Shown: piece after piece, positions 1 to 7,550 of the stretch
Position numbering within the stretch: position 1 is the stretch's first letter
Layout of the letters: every line of letters starts with the position of its first letter
Source of the DNA: Acrocarpospora corrugata
GTDB lineage: Bacteria > Actinomycetota > Actinomycetes > Streptosporangiales > Streptosporangiaceae
NCBI RefSeq assembly: GCF_009687845.1
Contig: NZ_BLAD01000078.1
Location: 1 to 41,929, forward strand
DNA length: 41,929 nt
Direction of reading: 5' to 3'
Made by a program: the position numbers and the translations under genes
The notes under the pieces: model-generated
Database searches by the model: none
Told to the model about the DNA's origin: nothing
What the model saw: only the letters and a program-made list of their open reading frames with translations

Positions 1-33
1 GGGCGGGGGCAGGGCGGGGGCAGGGCGCGGGCA
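1..33. repeat. 11-bp tandem repeat at left edge (3 units)
   Basis: Two identical 11-bp units GGGCGGGGGCA (1-11, 12-22) are followed by a third with one change (23-33). The array may continue outside the window. No gene is supported in 1-282; a 27-codon ATG frame at 71-154 has no ribosome-binding site and is not called. Confidence 0.6.
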
Positions 34-282
34 ATGACGCTGCGGGTGGAAGGGCTGTGGGCAGCGGACCATGCCGGACCTGAAATGGGAATACGTGAGC
101 GAGAAGGTGGTCCCGCCTTCGCTGAGCGTTTCCTTGGGAGTCACGGATCATTGACAGGTTGGCGTCAAGGCTGCATCCATCCCGGCCTTGTGCGGGTCAC
201 CGGGTGCTGACATGCGGCCGTTTTTGTCCGTCATCCCCCGGTGCCGCTGATGCCGGCGCGGGGGCGAAAACCGGAAGGCGTC

Positions 283-1353
283 ATGACCTTACTCCGTACC
301 ACCTCGGTTGCCCTGCTCGCCGGAGTGGCCGTGCTGGCCCTCTCGGGTCCGGCCCTCGCCGATCCTGGATTCTTCGGGAAACATCACCGTAAGAGCTTTG
401 ACGTTCAGGCCCATCGGGGCGGGCTCGGCCTCGTGGTGGAGAGCACTCTCGACTCCTTTGCCAATGGCCTGCGTGTCGGCGTCAGCACGCTCGAACTCGA
501 CATCCAGATCACCGAGGACGGCAAGGCCGTCGTCACTCACGACCGCAGGGTGGACGGCCGCAAGTGCCAGGACACCGGCCCGGCCGCCCCGAACGACCTC
601 GAATATCCCTATGTTGGCAAATATGTGAACACGCTCACCTTCGCCCAGGTCAGGATGCTGGATTGCGGGTCCACCACCCTGCCGGACTTCCCCGGGCAGC
701 GGCCCGCTCCCGGCGCCAGGATGCCGCTGCTGAGCGAGGTGTTCGACCTGGTCAAACGCTTCCACGCGCGCGACGTCATGCTGAACATCGAGACCAAGGT
801 GGAGGCGGGAGCCCCGGCGGAGACCGCACCACGTGAGCAGTTCGTCCAGGTCGCCGTGCAGGAGATCCGCCGCGCCCGGATGCATGAGCAGGTGACCATA
901 CAGAGCTTCGACTGGGGGTCGCTCATGCGCATGCGCCAGGTCGAGCCGCGGTTGCCGCTCGTGGCTCTCACCAACTACGACTTCCTCCAGACCGGTCAGC
1001 CCGGCGCGTCACCCTGGCTGGGCGGAATCGACATCGACGACTTCGGCGGCGACCCGCTCAAGGCCGTCAAGTCCTTCGGTGCCAGCGCGTTCTCGCCCGT
1101 CCATGGGTTCCCCCAGAACGGAAAGGTGACCGACCCCGGCTACCGCCCCTACGTGACCAAGACGATGGTCGATGAGGCACACCGCCTCGGCCTCAAGGTG
1201 ATCCCGTGGACAGTCGATGACGAGCCCACCATGAACAAGCTGATCGACGACGGAATCGACGGTCTCATCACGGACTATCCCGACCGCCTGCGCGGGGTGC
1301 TCGCCGGCAGGGGCTACAAGCTGCCGAAGCGGTACCAGGGTCCTCGCCGCTGA
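283..1353 (+). CDS. Secreted glycerophosphodiester phosphodiesterase
   Basis: Likely hydrolyses glycerophosphodiesters to an alcohol and glycerol-3-phosphate outside the membrane. The 356-aa product begins with a classical signal peptide (residues 1-26, cleavage after ALA). The GDPD motifs follow: AHRGG (His44), LELDI (Glu71, Asp73), VVTHD (His86) and LNIETK, the usual metal and acid-base residues of the TIM-barrel fold. Length is normal for a secreted GDPD. The ATG at 283 was chosen because GGAAGG (273-278) lies 4 nt upstream; an upstream in-frame GTG at 241 would spoil the signal peptide. Codon 3 is TTA, the leucine codon that is rare in high-GC actinomycetes and often tied to bldA control. 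The gene stands alone and ends in a hairpin. Substrate specificity cannot be read from the sequence. Confidence 0.93.
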   Translation: MTLLRTTSVALLAGVAVLALSGPALADPGFFGKHHRKSFDVQAHRGGLGLVVESTLDSFANGLRVGVSTLELDIQITEDGKAVVTHDRRVDGRKCQDTGPAAPNDLEYPYVGKYVNTLTFAQVRMLDCGSTTLPDFPGQRPAPGARMPLLSEVFDLVKRFHARDVMLNIETKVEAGAPAETAPREQFVQVAVQEIRRARMHEQVTIQSFDWGSLMRMRQVEPRLPLVALTNYDFLQTGQPGASPWLGGIDIDDFGGDPLKAVKSFGASAFSPVHGFPQNGKVTDPGYRPYVTKTMVDEAHRLGLKVIPWTVDDEPTMNKLIDDGIDGLITDYPDRLRGVLAGRGYKLPKRYQGPRR

Positions 1354-1366
1354 TAGTGACCTGCCG

Positions 1367-1395
1367 CCCGCGCAGGCGAGCCCCGTCTGCGCGGG
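1367..1395 (+). terminator. Hairpin terminator after GDPD gene
   Basis: Perfect 9-bp stem CCCGCGCAG (1367-1375) with CTGCGCGGG (1387-1395) and an 11-nt loop, followed by CCTTAAT. It lies just after the GDPD stop and before the end of the convergent gene at 1439. The tail is not a clean T-run, so termination is probable rather than certain. Confidence 0.6.
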
Positions 1396-1438
1396 CCTTA
1401 ATCCTGAACCAAAGAGCTCCCGATTCGACTGGGAGCTG

Positions 1439-2080
1439 TTAAAGCGTGGCTGCGATCCGTTTGGTGCCCGAACCGGACAAGGCGGCGAGTGCCGCGGGTC
1501 GGCCGGTTGCCAGTAGTAGCAGGTCAGCCACTGGTCCGCGGACCTCGTCTGGGCCCTCGCCTGCGGACCAGTTCACGTCGGTGGCGATCAGTTTGGTGCC
1601 GCGGAAGCGTTTCGGGCCGCCGTAGAAGCGGCGATTGCGGACATGGTCGAGTGTCGCGATCGCCGCGTCGCCCGGCATTTCGCGTACGAGACCGAGTGGT
1701 CGTGCGATGTCCTGCCCGTGTGCCAGCAGGTCGATGAGCGGGTCCCACGGGCCGGAGCCGGGGGAGCGGTTTGTCGAGTCGGCCGACTCGCGGAGTTGGG
1801 CGATGAGCTCGGCGGGACCGAAGCTGGCCGCGCGTTCGCGTGCCTGGTCGGCGGTCATCCGGTGGAAGTCGCCGCGCGCCCGGATGGCGTCCTTGATGGT
1901 CATCAGAAGCGTGGTACGGGTGGACGTGGTCAGGTGAGCGACCACATCGTGGACTGTCCAGCCGGGGCAGAGGGAGGCGACTTGCCACTCATGGTCGTCC
2001 AGGCCGTCGAGGAAATCGGCCAGGCTGAGCCATTCGGCCCGGATCCAGAAAGGGAGTTCATCAGGCACATTCTTGCTCAT
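1439..2080 (-). CDS. Maleylpyruvate isomerase/DinB-type mycothiol-dependent family protein
   Basis: 213-aa member of the actinobacterial MDMPI_N/TIGR03083 group, a four-helix DinB-like fold in which some members use mycothiol as a thiol cofactor. Visible hallmark: CPGWTVHDVVAHL (residues 38-50), with the family's conserved W-x-x-x-D-x-x-x-H spacing, and a second histidine segment LLAHGQDIARPLG near residues 118-130. Both supply metal ligands in characterised relatives. The ATG overlaps the stop of the upstream YCII gene by 4 bp (ATGA), so the two are translationally coupled and probably work together. The reaction and substrate are unknown; many members have no demonstrated isomerase activity. 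Confidence 0.85.
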   Translation of the reverse strand: MSKNVPDELPFWIRAEWLSLADFLDGLDDHEWQVASLCPGWTVHDVVAHLTTSTRTTLLMTIKDAIRARGDFHRMTADQARERAASFGPAELIAQLRESADSTNRSPGSGPWDPLIDLLAHGQDIARPLGLVREMPGDAAIATLDHVRNRRFYGGPKRFRGTKLIATDVNWSAGEGPDEVRGPVADLLLLATGRPAALAALSGSGTKRIAATL

Positions 2081-2484
2081 CGGCCCTGCTCCTCATCGGA
2101 ATCGGACGAGCCCAAGAGCGGGCGGACCTCCACAGTGCCGAACCGGGCGTCGGGAAGGAGCGCCGCGATCTCCGTCGCGCGCTCCATGCTCACGCAATCG
2201 AGCAGGAAATACCCGGCGAGGTGTTCCTTCGCCTCGATGAACGGCCCGTCCGTGGTGGCCGGGACACCGTCGCGTACCCGGACGGTCCGGGTGTTCGCGG
2301 GGGCGGTCAGCGCTTCGCCTCCGATCAGTTCGCCGACCTCGAAGAGCTCGCCCATCAGTTCGTCGGACTGTGCCGTCAGTTCGTCGCGTTCCCGTTCCGA
2401 CATCGCCAGCGCCTCAGGGGCTTCCAAGTGCATGGGATGCGCCCAGTTCCGCGGGTTGGCGTAGATCAACACCATGTACTTCAC
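2077..2484 (-). CDS. YCII-related (DGPF-domain) protein
   Basis: 135-aa ferredoxin-like-fold protein of the YCII/DGPF family. It starts with the typical MKYMVLIYAN strand and carries DGPF at residues 79-82, followed by the conserved KEHLAGYFLLD. The C-terminal strand (ARFGTVEVRPL) is complete, and the length is normal. The start is GTG at 2484 with GAGGAG 7 nt upstream. Such proteins often sit beside ECF sigma factors; here the partner is instead the coupled MDMPI-type gene. No catalytic role is established for this subfamily. Confidence 0.88.
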   Translation of the reverse strand: MKYMVLIYANPRNWAHPMHLEAPEALAMSERERDELTAQSDELMGELFEVGELIGGEALTAPANTRTVRVRDGVPATTDGPFIEAKEHLAGYFLLDCVSMERATEIAALLPDARFGTVEVRPLLGSSDSDEEQGR

Positions 2485-2756
2485 GGCGGCTCCTCACGTT
2501 CGTTCGGCGCCCGGGGCGGGCGCCTCCAAGCGGGGTCGGAGCGCAGGGCCCGGTCTCGACATTCGCCGCGAGGATTTATCTTCTCAGGACGGATGCCCCG
2601 GCGTGCGTACCCACTGTCTGCTTCGGCGACGACGCATCATCGGGCTGACCACCTGACTCACCTGCTCACGTCAGCGAAGTAGAACTAGGTGCGCACATTG
2701 CTATGGAAGTCTGCACGCACAGGCGATTACCCAGCCGCGGCTCCAAAGGCCGAGAG
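2485..2756. other. Divergent intergenic region
   Basis: Holds the promoters for the leftward YCII/MDMPI pair and the rightward kinase. A GGCGCCC...GGGCGCC hairpin (2506-2524, 5-nt loop) lies in the YCII leader. A TAGAACTAGGT stretch near 2681-2692 could hold a rightward -10, but no clear -35 is seen. I find no gene here. Confidence 0.4.
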
Positions 2757-3263
2757 ATGATCGCGCGGGCCGAAACCGAACGGACCGTGGTGATGATGTG
2801 CGGCGTCGCGGGTTCGGGTAAGACGACTCATGCTCGGGCGCGGGAAGAGCAGGGCTATGTACGGCTGTCGATCGATGAGGCGATCTGGGCGCGGTACGGA
2901 CGCGACGGCGCGGAATTCGATCCACAGGTGTACGAGCAGTACCAGGCCGATGCCGAGGAAGAGCTGCGGCAGGAACTGATGCGTTTGATGCGAGCCGGTC
3001 GGCGGGTGGTTCTGGACTACAGCTTTTGGCAGCGCGCGACACGCGAACGGTACAAGTCCTTGATCGAGAGCTACGGGTATCGCTGGGAGCTCGTCTACCT
3101 GAAGGCCGACCCGGAAACACTGCGTCGGCGACTCGCGGTCCGGAATGAGTTGGGCGGCCCGAACGGCGTCACGGTGTCCGAGAGCGTGCTGGAGAAATAC
3201 CTGGCGGGCTTCGAAGAGCCGCACGGTGAGGGAGAACACACGATCGTGCAGGGCGCGAGATGA
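2757..3263 (+). CDS. Small P-loop kinase-like ATP-binding protein (AAA_33 type)
   Basis: 168-aa single-domain P-loop protein. The Walker A motif GVAGSGKTT is at residues 16-24. It is followed by a (L)SIDEA segment typical of zeta-toxin/polynucleotide-kinase-like small kinases, a LDYSFW strand in the Walker B position, and an arginine-rich lid (LRRRLAVRNE). The fold predicts phosphorylation of a small molecule or nucleic-acid end; the substrate is unknown. The start at 2757 is preferred over an in-frame ATG at 2703 because AAAGG (2745-2749) lies 7 nt before it and the shorter protein starts just before the P-loop strand. Its 3' end overlaps the antisense gene ending at 3095 by 169 bp. It could be an antibiotic-modifying or housekeeping kinase. 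Confidence 0.8.
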   Translation: MIARAETERTVVMMCGVAGSGKTTHARAREEQGYVRLSIDEAIWARYGRDGAEFDPQVYEQYQADAEEELRQELMRLMRAGRRVVLDYSFWQRATRERYKSLIESYGYRWELVYLKADPETLRRRLAVRNELGGPNGVTVSESVLEKYLAGFEEPHGEGEHTIVQGAR

Positions 3264-3616
3264 GCGTCTTCCAGAACTAAGAGGTCACCAGTCGCGCCAC
3301 TCGCCAGTGATTCCGACCGGTCGATGCCGTGTCGGGCTGCCAGGGCGTCGACGTCGATTCCGGCTTCGGTCAATGCGGCATCGAGGTAATCGCAGAGTTC
3401 CTCGCGGTCTATCGTGTCATAGTCACTGTCGAACTGGGATTCATTCACCGAGTTCAGCGCTTCGACCACGTGTCTTACCGCCGCGAATATCTCTTTGTCG
3501 GTCGGATCGGTGAAGTTGCCGATTCGACCGACGAAGGATGTGAGTACTTGTTCGGTGGCGGCCAGGAATGCCGCATGGTGATGCTCGTGCCAGCTGTCTG
3601 TCGGTCTTGTTGGCAT
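3095..3616 (-). CDS. Hypothetical acidic protein, tail antisense to kinase gene
   Basis: 173-aa frame. Residues 1-118 (3264-3616) look like a real acidic helical protein containing DREELCDYLDAALTEAG and a His-rich start (HEHHHAAF). The last 55 residues are read antisense to the kinase gene and look like shadow sequence. Either the gene has run on past a lost stop (a TTAG in the wrong frame sits near 3277-3280) or the annotated tail is real. The start has no Shine-Dalgarno; a TACCAT box (3623-3628, minus strand) lies exactly 6 nt upstream, suggesting a leaderless transcript. I do not recognise the family. Confidence 0.5.
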   Translation of the reverse strand: MPTRPTDSWHEHHHAAFLAATEQVLTSFVGRIGNFTDPTDKEIFAAVRHVVEALNSVNESQFDSDYDTIDREELCDYLDAALTEAGIDVDALAARHGIDRSESLASGATGDLLVLEDAHLAPCTIVCSPSPCGSSKPARYFSSTLSDTVTPFGPPNSFRTASRRRSVSGSAFR

Positions 3617-3695
3617 TGCGTGATGGTATCGAGGGCTGCGGAGTCGCCACCACTATGCCCGTGACCTGGGCGTACGATTTGTCGGGGGAGGGTTG

Positions 3696-4289
3696 ATGCG
3701 GCGGGGGGATCAGGAGAGGCGGCGGGCCGAGTTGGGGGAGGCGGCTTTGCGGGCATTGGGGAGGCGGGGGTTGGAAGGGTTGCGGTTGCGGGATGTCGCG
3801 GCGGAGGCGGGGGTTACTTCGGCGGCGGTTCTTTACTATTACGGGGATCTTGGTGAGTTGATGGGGGAGGTTTATCGGCACGGGGTGGAGAGATATTGCC
3901 GAGGGCGGGAAGAGGTGGTTGAGCGGGTTGAGGATGCGCGGGAGCGGTTGCGGGTTTGTATTGACGCAGGAGTCCCGCGCGGGCCGGGGGATCTGCTGGC
4001 CAGGTTGTTGGTGGAGTATGGGCCGCGTAGTTTGCGGGATCCGCATGCGGCGGCGCTGGAGAGCAGTTTGGTGGAGCGGCAGGTCGCCATTTATCAGGGA
4101 GTGCTCGTGCTGGGGCGGGCGCAGCGGCATTTCGAGTTCGAGGAGTCGGCGCGGGTGTTGGCGGGGAATTTCGTCGCGCTGGAGGGCGGGTATCGGATCG
4201 ATGTGCTGACTGGGCGGCGGAGGCGTACCGATGTCGTCGGGGTTTTGTGGTCGTATGCGCAGAAGAGTGTCGGCGGCCTGGCCGCGTGA
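3696..4289 (+). CDS. TetR family transcriptional regulator
   Basis: 197-aa repressor-type protein. An N-terminal TetR helix-turn-helix (about residues 15-55; LRDVAAEAGVTSAAVLYYYG) is followed by an all-helical ligand/dimer domain. The YYYG after the recognition helix is the usual TetR signature position. ATG 3696 follows GGGGGAGGG (3684-3692) closely; a TTG at 3693 is an alternative. Its only neighbour is the convergent broken esterase gene, so its target is not evident. The stop codon lies inside the loop of a strong terminator hairpin. Unusually for the window the coding strand is G-rich with many GGG codons. Confidence 0.88.
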   Translation: MRRGDQERRRAELGEAALRALGRRGLEGLRLRDVAAEAGVTSAAVLYYYGDLGELMGEVYRHGVERYCRGREEVVERVEDARERLRVCIDAGVPRGPGDLLARLLVEYGPRSLRDPHAAALESSLVERQVAIYQGVLVLGRAQRHFEFEESARVLAGNFVALEGGYRIDVLTGRRRRTDVVGVLWSYAQKSVGGLAA

Positions 4290-4305
4290 TGCGACCAGGC
4301 CGCCG
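4271..4305. terminator. Bidirectional terminator between convergent genes
   Basis: Perfect 11-bp inverted repeat: CGGCGGCCTGG (4271-4281) pairs with CCAGGCCGCCG (4295-4305), with a 13-nt loop that contains the TetR stop codon (4287-4289). It lies between the TetR gene and the end of the convergent esterase gene (stop at 4321), so it can serve both. Confidence 0.75.
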
Positions 4306-4320
4306 ACCGCAGAGAAACGG

Positions 4321-5945
4321 CTAGCCGGTGATCAGGTCGAACTGTTCCCAGGGGCCGATGGCGGTGCGGTTGGCGATCAGTGGCTGGGCGCCGCCGCCGT
4401 CGGCGCAGACGTAGCGGCTGTTGGCTTGGGCGCGCAGGCTGATCGTGCCGTTGGGGTTGTTGATGACCTGGAAGGTTTCCCACGGGCCGGCCGCGGTGCG
4501 GTTCGCGATGAGCGGCTGGGAGCCGGCCGCTTCGGCGGCGACGTAGAGGTTGTTGGCCTTCGAGCGCAGGGCGATGTTGCCGTTGCCGAGGTCGATGCGG
4601 TCGAAGAGTCCGGTCGTCGTGACCGTGGACTTGTTGGCGATCAGGGTGGAGTTGGCGGTCACGCTGACGAAGAGGTTGTTGGCGCGGGAGCGGAGGCTTG
4701 TCCCGGTTGGGCCGGGGTTGCCGGGGGCGCCGAACCAGGTGAGGTTGACCGCGTTCGCCATGGCCTGGAGGCCGGCGTCGTTGGGGTGCAGGTGGTCGCC
4801 CGGGTCGTACGCGGGGAGTAGGCGTTGCGGGTTGGCGGGGTCGCGGGTGGCGGCGTCGAAGTCGACGAAGGAGTCGCAGCCGCTGCCGGTGCCACGGGCC
4901 CAGTTGTTGTAGCCGACACGCTGGGTTTCGACCGTTTGGGACCAGCCGCCTGCGCCCTGGAAGGGGGTCAGGGTGGCACAGATGAAGGAGATGCCGCGGG
5001 CGTGCGCTCGGTTGATCAGGCTCTGGGTGGCGGTGATCAGCTGGCTGGCGGTGGGCGGTGGGCGGTGGGCGGCGGGTTGCTGGAGGTGAGGTCGTTGATC
5101 GGGTTGTCGGCGAAGACCACCCAGCGGACGCCGGGCTGGTTGAGGACATCGCGTTCGAACCGGTTTCCGGCGCTCTGCCCGGCTCCGTCGGCGAGGAGGC
5201 GGTTGCCGCTGATGCCCTGGTTGATCACGTCGATGGTACGGCCGGAGGCGTTCAGGCGGGTGGCCAGGCGGTTCGGCCAGCGCCGGTTGGCGATGAAGGA
5301 GGAGCCGACGCCATCGACGATGGACGCTCCGAAGGTGACCACCGCGCCCGTCGCGCTGGCGTTGACGACGTCCAGGTTGGCCAGGAAGAAGTAGTTTCCG
5401 AACTCCTGGACGCCGGTCAGGTTGGCGCTGCCGCTGACATTGCCGGGGGCGACATAGTTACTTTGTGAGCTCATCTGGTGATACGTGGCCCGGCCGGTGG
5501 CCGAGGGCAGATGCACGCTGACGGCCAGGTCGGACTCTGCGGCGACGTTCATCGCGATCTCGTCGCTGGCGGCCAGGCCGCCGACGGGGACGGTGATCGA
5601 CGCCTGGCCGCCGAAGGTCAGCACCTTGTCGGTGCTGACGTCCACCGAAGATTCCGAGGTACGGCGGGCGACGTGCACATTGGCGAACGTCACCGGCTGG
5701 GTGCCGAAAGCGTTGGATAACTGGACGCGGATCGCGGTGCCGCTGATGCTCGTCCGGATGATCTGGCGCAGGGTCTGGTTGCTGAACTGGCGGTCCCCGG
5801 TCTGGGGGGACACCGCCCAGGTGCCGGTCCAGGTCGCGGCTGCGGCCGTCCCGGTGGCCAACGGGGTGATCACGAGAGCGATCGCCGAGAGCAGGACGGT
5901 CACGAGCGCGGTTATCGACAGCCTGGGGACAGGGCTTCGGTGCAT
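4321..5945 (-). pseudogene. Secreted SGNH/GDSL esterase with fascin-like tail, frameshifted at a 7-bp repeat
   Basis: The reading frame is split. Codons from ATG 5945 give a signal peptide (residues 1-37, AAAA-TWTGTW), a jelly-roll-like region and the SGNH block I VTFGASIVDG (nucleophile Ser208; the usual Asp of GDSI is Ala here), block III ISGNRLLADGAG and NPINDL. This frame then stops at 5037. The protein resumes in the next frame with SQLITATQ and HARGISFI, and contains the DHLHPNDAG block with the catalytic Asp (4795-4797) and His (4786-4788). Three repeats of a fascin/actin-crosslinking-like beta-trefoil (YVCADGGG, YVAAEAAG) follow to TAG 4321. The frames separate inside GGCGGTG repeats at 5047-5072. 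Removing two 7-bp units, or adding one, restores a frame of about 536-543 codons. As written the product lacks Asp-His and should be inactive. A sequencing error is possible. AAGGA precedes the ATG. Confidence 0.82.
5047..5072. repeat. Heptanucleotide tandem repeat (GGCGGTG, 3.7 units) inside esterase gene
   Basis: Three perfect GGCGGTG units at 5047-5053, 5054-5060 and 5061-5067, plus a partial GGCGG (5068-5072). On the coding (minus) strand the units read CACCGCC. Since 7 is not a multiple of 3, each unit gained or lost shifts the esterase frame, and the present copy number is out of frame. Confidence 0.85.
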
Positions 5946-6430
5946 GGTGTCCTTCTCGTTCGGCGGTGACCGGTTTGCGAATGGGCGGCCTTCATCGGCA
6001 GTTCGGGGCCTGGCGTAATCACGGTGAGATTAAGCCGACACATCCGGGCCGTCAAGAGATAGATAGGATGTATGAGAGTCGTTTCGGCCTACTTGTGCTT
6101 CCTGTACCGCCCAATCTCATCGAGACATCGGACCTTCGACATTCTCGAGTGGAATGGCAGGAACGCACCAATGGGCAGATTGGCTAGCCATGGCATGCGG
6201 CTCCGCTGCCTCCGTGACTGATGCCGGGCTGCTCGCCGTTATCCGGCGCCGTTCACGCAGGCGACAGTCCTCGCCGCACCGGCGCCAAGGAGGCGCGGCC
6301 CATTCGGCCGGAAATTCTTACGCGGGCGGGGCGCGCGGTGAGTCAGGCGCCGTGGGGCCAGGCGACCGAGACGGATGGGCGGCCCGGGTGGTGAAGGCGG
6401 CTGCCTGAAAGGGGCGCGGTGCCGGGCGTG
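5946..6430. other. 485-bp intergenic region holding copy 1 of a 57-bp element
   Basis: No gene supported. The part next to 5945 (about 5946-6080) is the esterase promoter/leader on the minus strand and is less GC-rich (TAATCACGGTGAGATTAAG near 6016). A rightward 84-codon frame (6154-6408) has poor composition and no ribosome-binding site. The 57-bp element at 6232-6288 is listed separately. Confidence 0.5.
6232..6288 (+). repeat. 57-bp intergenic element, copy 1
   Basis: Shares both ends with 17592-17648: CTCGCCGTTA-x-CCGGCGCCG at the left and CTCGCCGCACCGGCGCCAA at the right, separated by a variable middle of the same length. GGCGCCG in the left end can pair with CGGCGCC in the right end. 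Both copies lie between genes in the same orientation. Confidence 0.7.
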
Positions 6431-6970
6431 TCAGGGCTTTGGGGGGAGGTCGTTCAGGATGGTGTCGAGGCAGCGGATGAATTCGTTCTTCGCGCGGCTG
6501 TATGCGGCTGCGTCGCCGTCGGACAGATCCAGTAGCAGCCTTTTCATGTGCGAATACGAGAGTGCCATATCGCGATTCCGCAGCAGCCGGTCGCGGAAAA
6601 CTCGCTCGTGGCTGTGCTGCCATTGGTATTCGTTCACCACGTGAATGTGAAGGTCGGGGTTCCCGTCCGGGCCCCAGCGGCGATAGAACGTCCGTCCGCC
6701 CAGTTCGGCGATGTTCATCCGGGTCAGGCCCATGCCCGTGATGACCTGATCCACCTGGTCACGCGCCTCCGGTGGGACTTTGATCATGATGTCCAGGACC
6801 GGTTTCGACCATAGTTCGGGGACCACGCGGCTGCCGACCGCTTCCATCTCGATGTCCCACCCGGCGAGAGATTTGGCAAGAATTCCGCTTATTTCGTTAT
6901 ACAGGGTTACCCAGTCGGAGGAATACTCCGTCAGGACGACCTCGTATTCGTGTCGCTTCTTGTCCGCCAA
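6431..6970 (-). CDS. GrpB family (UPF0157) nucleotidyltransferase-like protein
   Basis: 179-aa GrpB-type protein with a polymerase-beta-like nucleotidyltransferase fold. It carries the family core E-A-V-G-S-R...SKPVLDIMI (the usual form is HIGSTSVPGL-KPIIDI), followed by GMGLTRMN, TFYRRWGP, LHIHVV and the conserved end RDRLLRNRD...YSRAKNEFI. The typical HIGST box reads AVGSR here, so the nucleotide-binding site is somewhat divergent. Cellular role is unknown for most members. TTG at 6970 is chosen because GGAGG (6975-6979) sits 4 nt before it; the longer ATG start at 7000 has no ribosome-binding site and would bury this one inside the gene. It is divergent from the NlpC/P60 gene with only 57 bp between. 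Confidence 0.82.
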   Translation of the reverse strand: MADKKRHEYEVVLTEYSSDWVTLYNEISGILAKSLAGWDIEMEAVGSRVVPELWSKPVLDIMIKVPPEARDQVDQVITGMGLTRMNIAELGGRTFYRRWGPDGNPDLHIHVVNEYQWQHSHERVFRDRLLRNRDMALSYSHMKRLLLDLSDGDAAAYSRAKNEFIRCLDTILNDLPPKP

Positions 6971-7013
6971 TTTTCCTCCAGGACATATCATCCCATCCAC
7001 GGATGAAGGTGGC

Positions 7014-7019
7014 TAGAGT
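7014..7019 (+). promoter_or_regulatory. -10 box for NlpC/P60 gene
   Basis: TAGAGT, 8 nt before the GTG start at 7028; no convincing -35. It would give a leaderless or near-leaderless mRNA. Confidence 0.35.
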
Positions 7020-7027
7020 CCTAGAAC

Positions 7028-7528
7028 GTGAGGCGCTGGCGAGTGCTCGGGGTGGTCGCGTTACTCGTCATCCCCAGCGCCGCCCCCCAGGGCGACGAAC
7101 GCACCAGGATCGTCTCCACCGCGTACGCGATCATCGGAACCCTCCCCTACTCCTGGGGCGGCGGCCACGCTCCCCGCCCGGGCCCGTCCCGAGGCACCTG
7201 CGCCGGATACGAGGGAAAAATCAAACCCTGCCCGGCCAAACGGACCCGTGGCCTCGACTGCTCCGGCCTGACCCGCTGGGTCTACCACATCGCGTACGGA
7301 TGGGACGTTTTAGGCCCAGGAAACACCGACTCCCACCTGAAACGCCTCCACCGGACCACCGACCCCCGCCCGGGCGACCTCGTCTTCTTTGGCAAGCGCA
7401 AACGCACCCACCACGCCGGCATCTATATCGGCGACGGCAAGATGATCAACGCGTACGCGACCGGAACCGTGATCCGCGTGGACGAGGTCGATATTCTCGA
7501 CGATCTCCTGGGTTACTACCGATTCTGA
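7028..7528 (+). CDS. Secreted NlpC/P60 family cell-wall peptidase
   Basis: 166-aa cysteine peptidase predicted to cleave peptide stems in peptidoglycan. A short signal peptide (residues 1-20) leads straight into the NlpC/P60 domain with catalytic Cys78 in GLDCSGLTRWVY, His129 in HHAGIYIGDG and Asn141 (MINA) at the third position. RPGDLVFFG, the usual strand before the histidine, is present. A Cys-containing insert (SRGTCAGYEGKIKPCPAK, residues 54-71) between the first helix and the catalytic cysteine could form a disulphide. There are no SH3 or coiled-coil repeats, so this is a minimal enzyme. The start is GTG 7028; a TAGAGT box lies 8 nt before it and no good Shine-Dalgarno is seen. Confidence 0.9.
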   Translation: MRRWRVLGVVALLVIPSAAPQGDERTRIVSTAYAIIGTLPYSWGGGHAPRPGPSRGTCAGYEGKIKPCPAKRTRGLDCSGLTRWVYHIAYGWDVLGPGNTDSHLKRLHRTTDPRPGDLVFFGKRKRTHHAGIYIGDGKMINAYATGTVIRVDEVDILDDLLGYYRF

Positions 7529-7535
7529 CCCAACC

Positions 7536-7541
7536 TATGCT
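7536..7541 (+). promoter_or_regulatory. -10 box for AfsR-like gene
   Basis: TATGCT, 9 nt before ATG 7551, immediately after the stop of the NlpC/P60 gene. There is no Shine-Dalgarno before the ATG, so a leaderless or very short leader is likely. Confidence 0.4.
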
Positions 7542-7550
7542 TTTCCCACC

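Noticed and set aside
4094-5149. Minus-strand 351-codon frame across the esterase region
   Set aside because: Only its few codons next to the repeat touch the real protein; the rest is Arg/Pro-rich shadow. The true continuation is in the frame ending at 4321.
6154-6408. 84-codon plus-strand frame in the large gap before GrpB
   Set aside because: No ribosome-binding site, no recognisable composition, and it contains the 57-bp repeat element.
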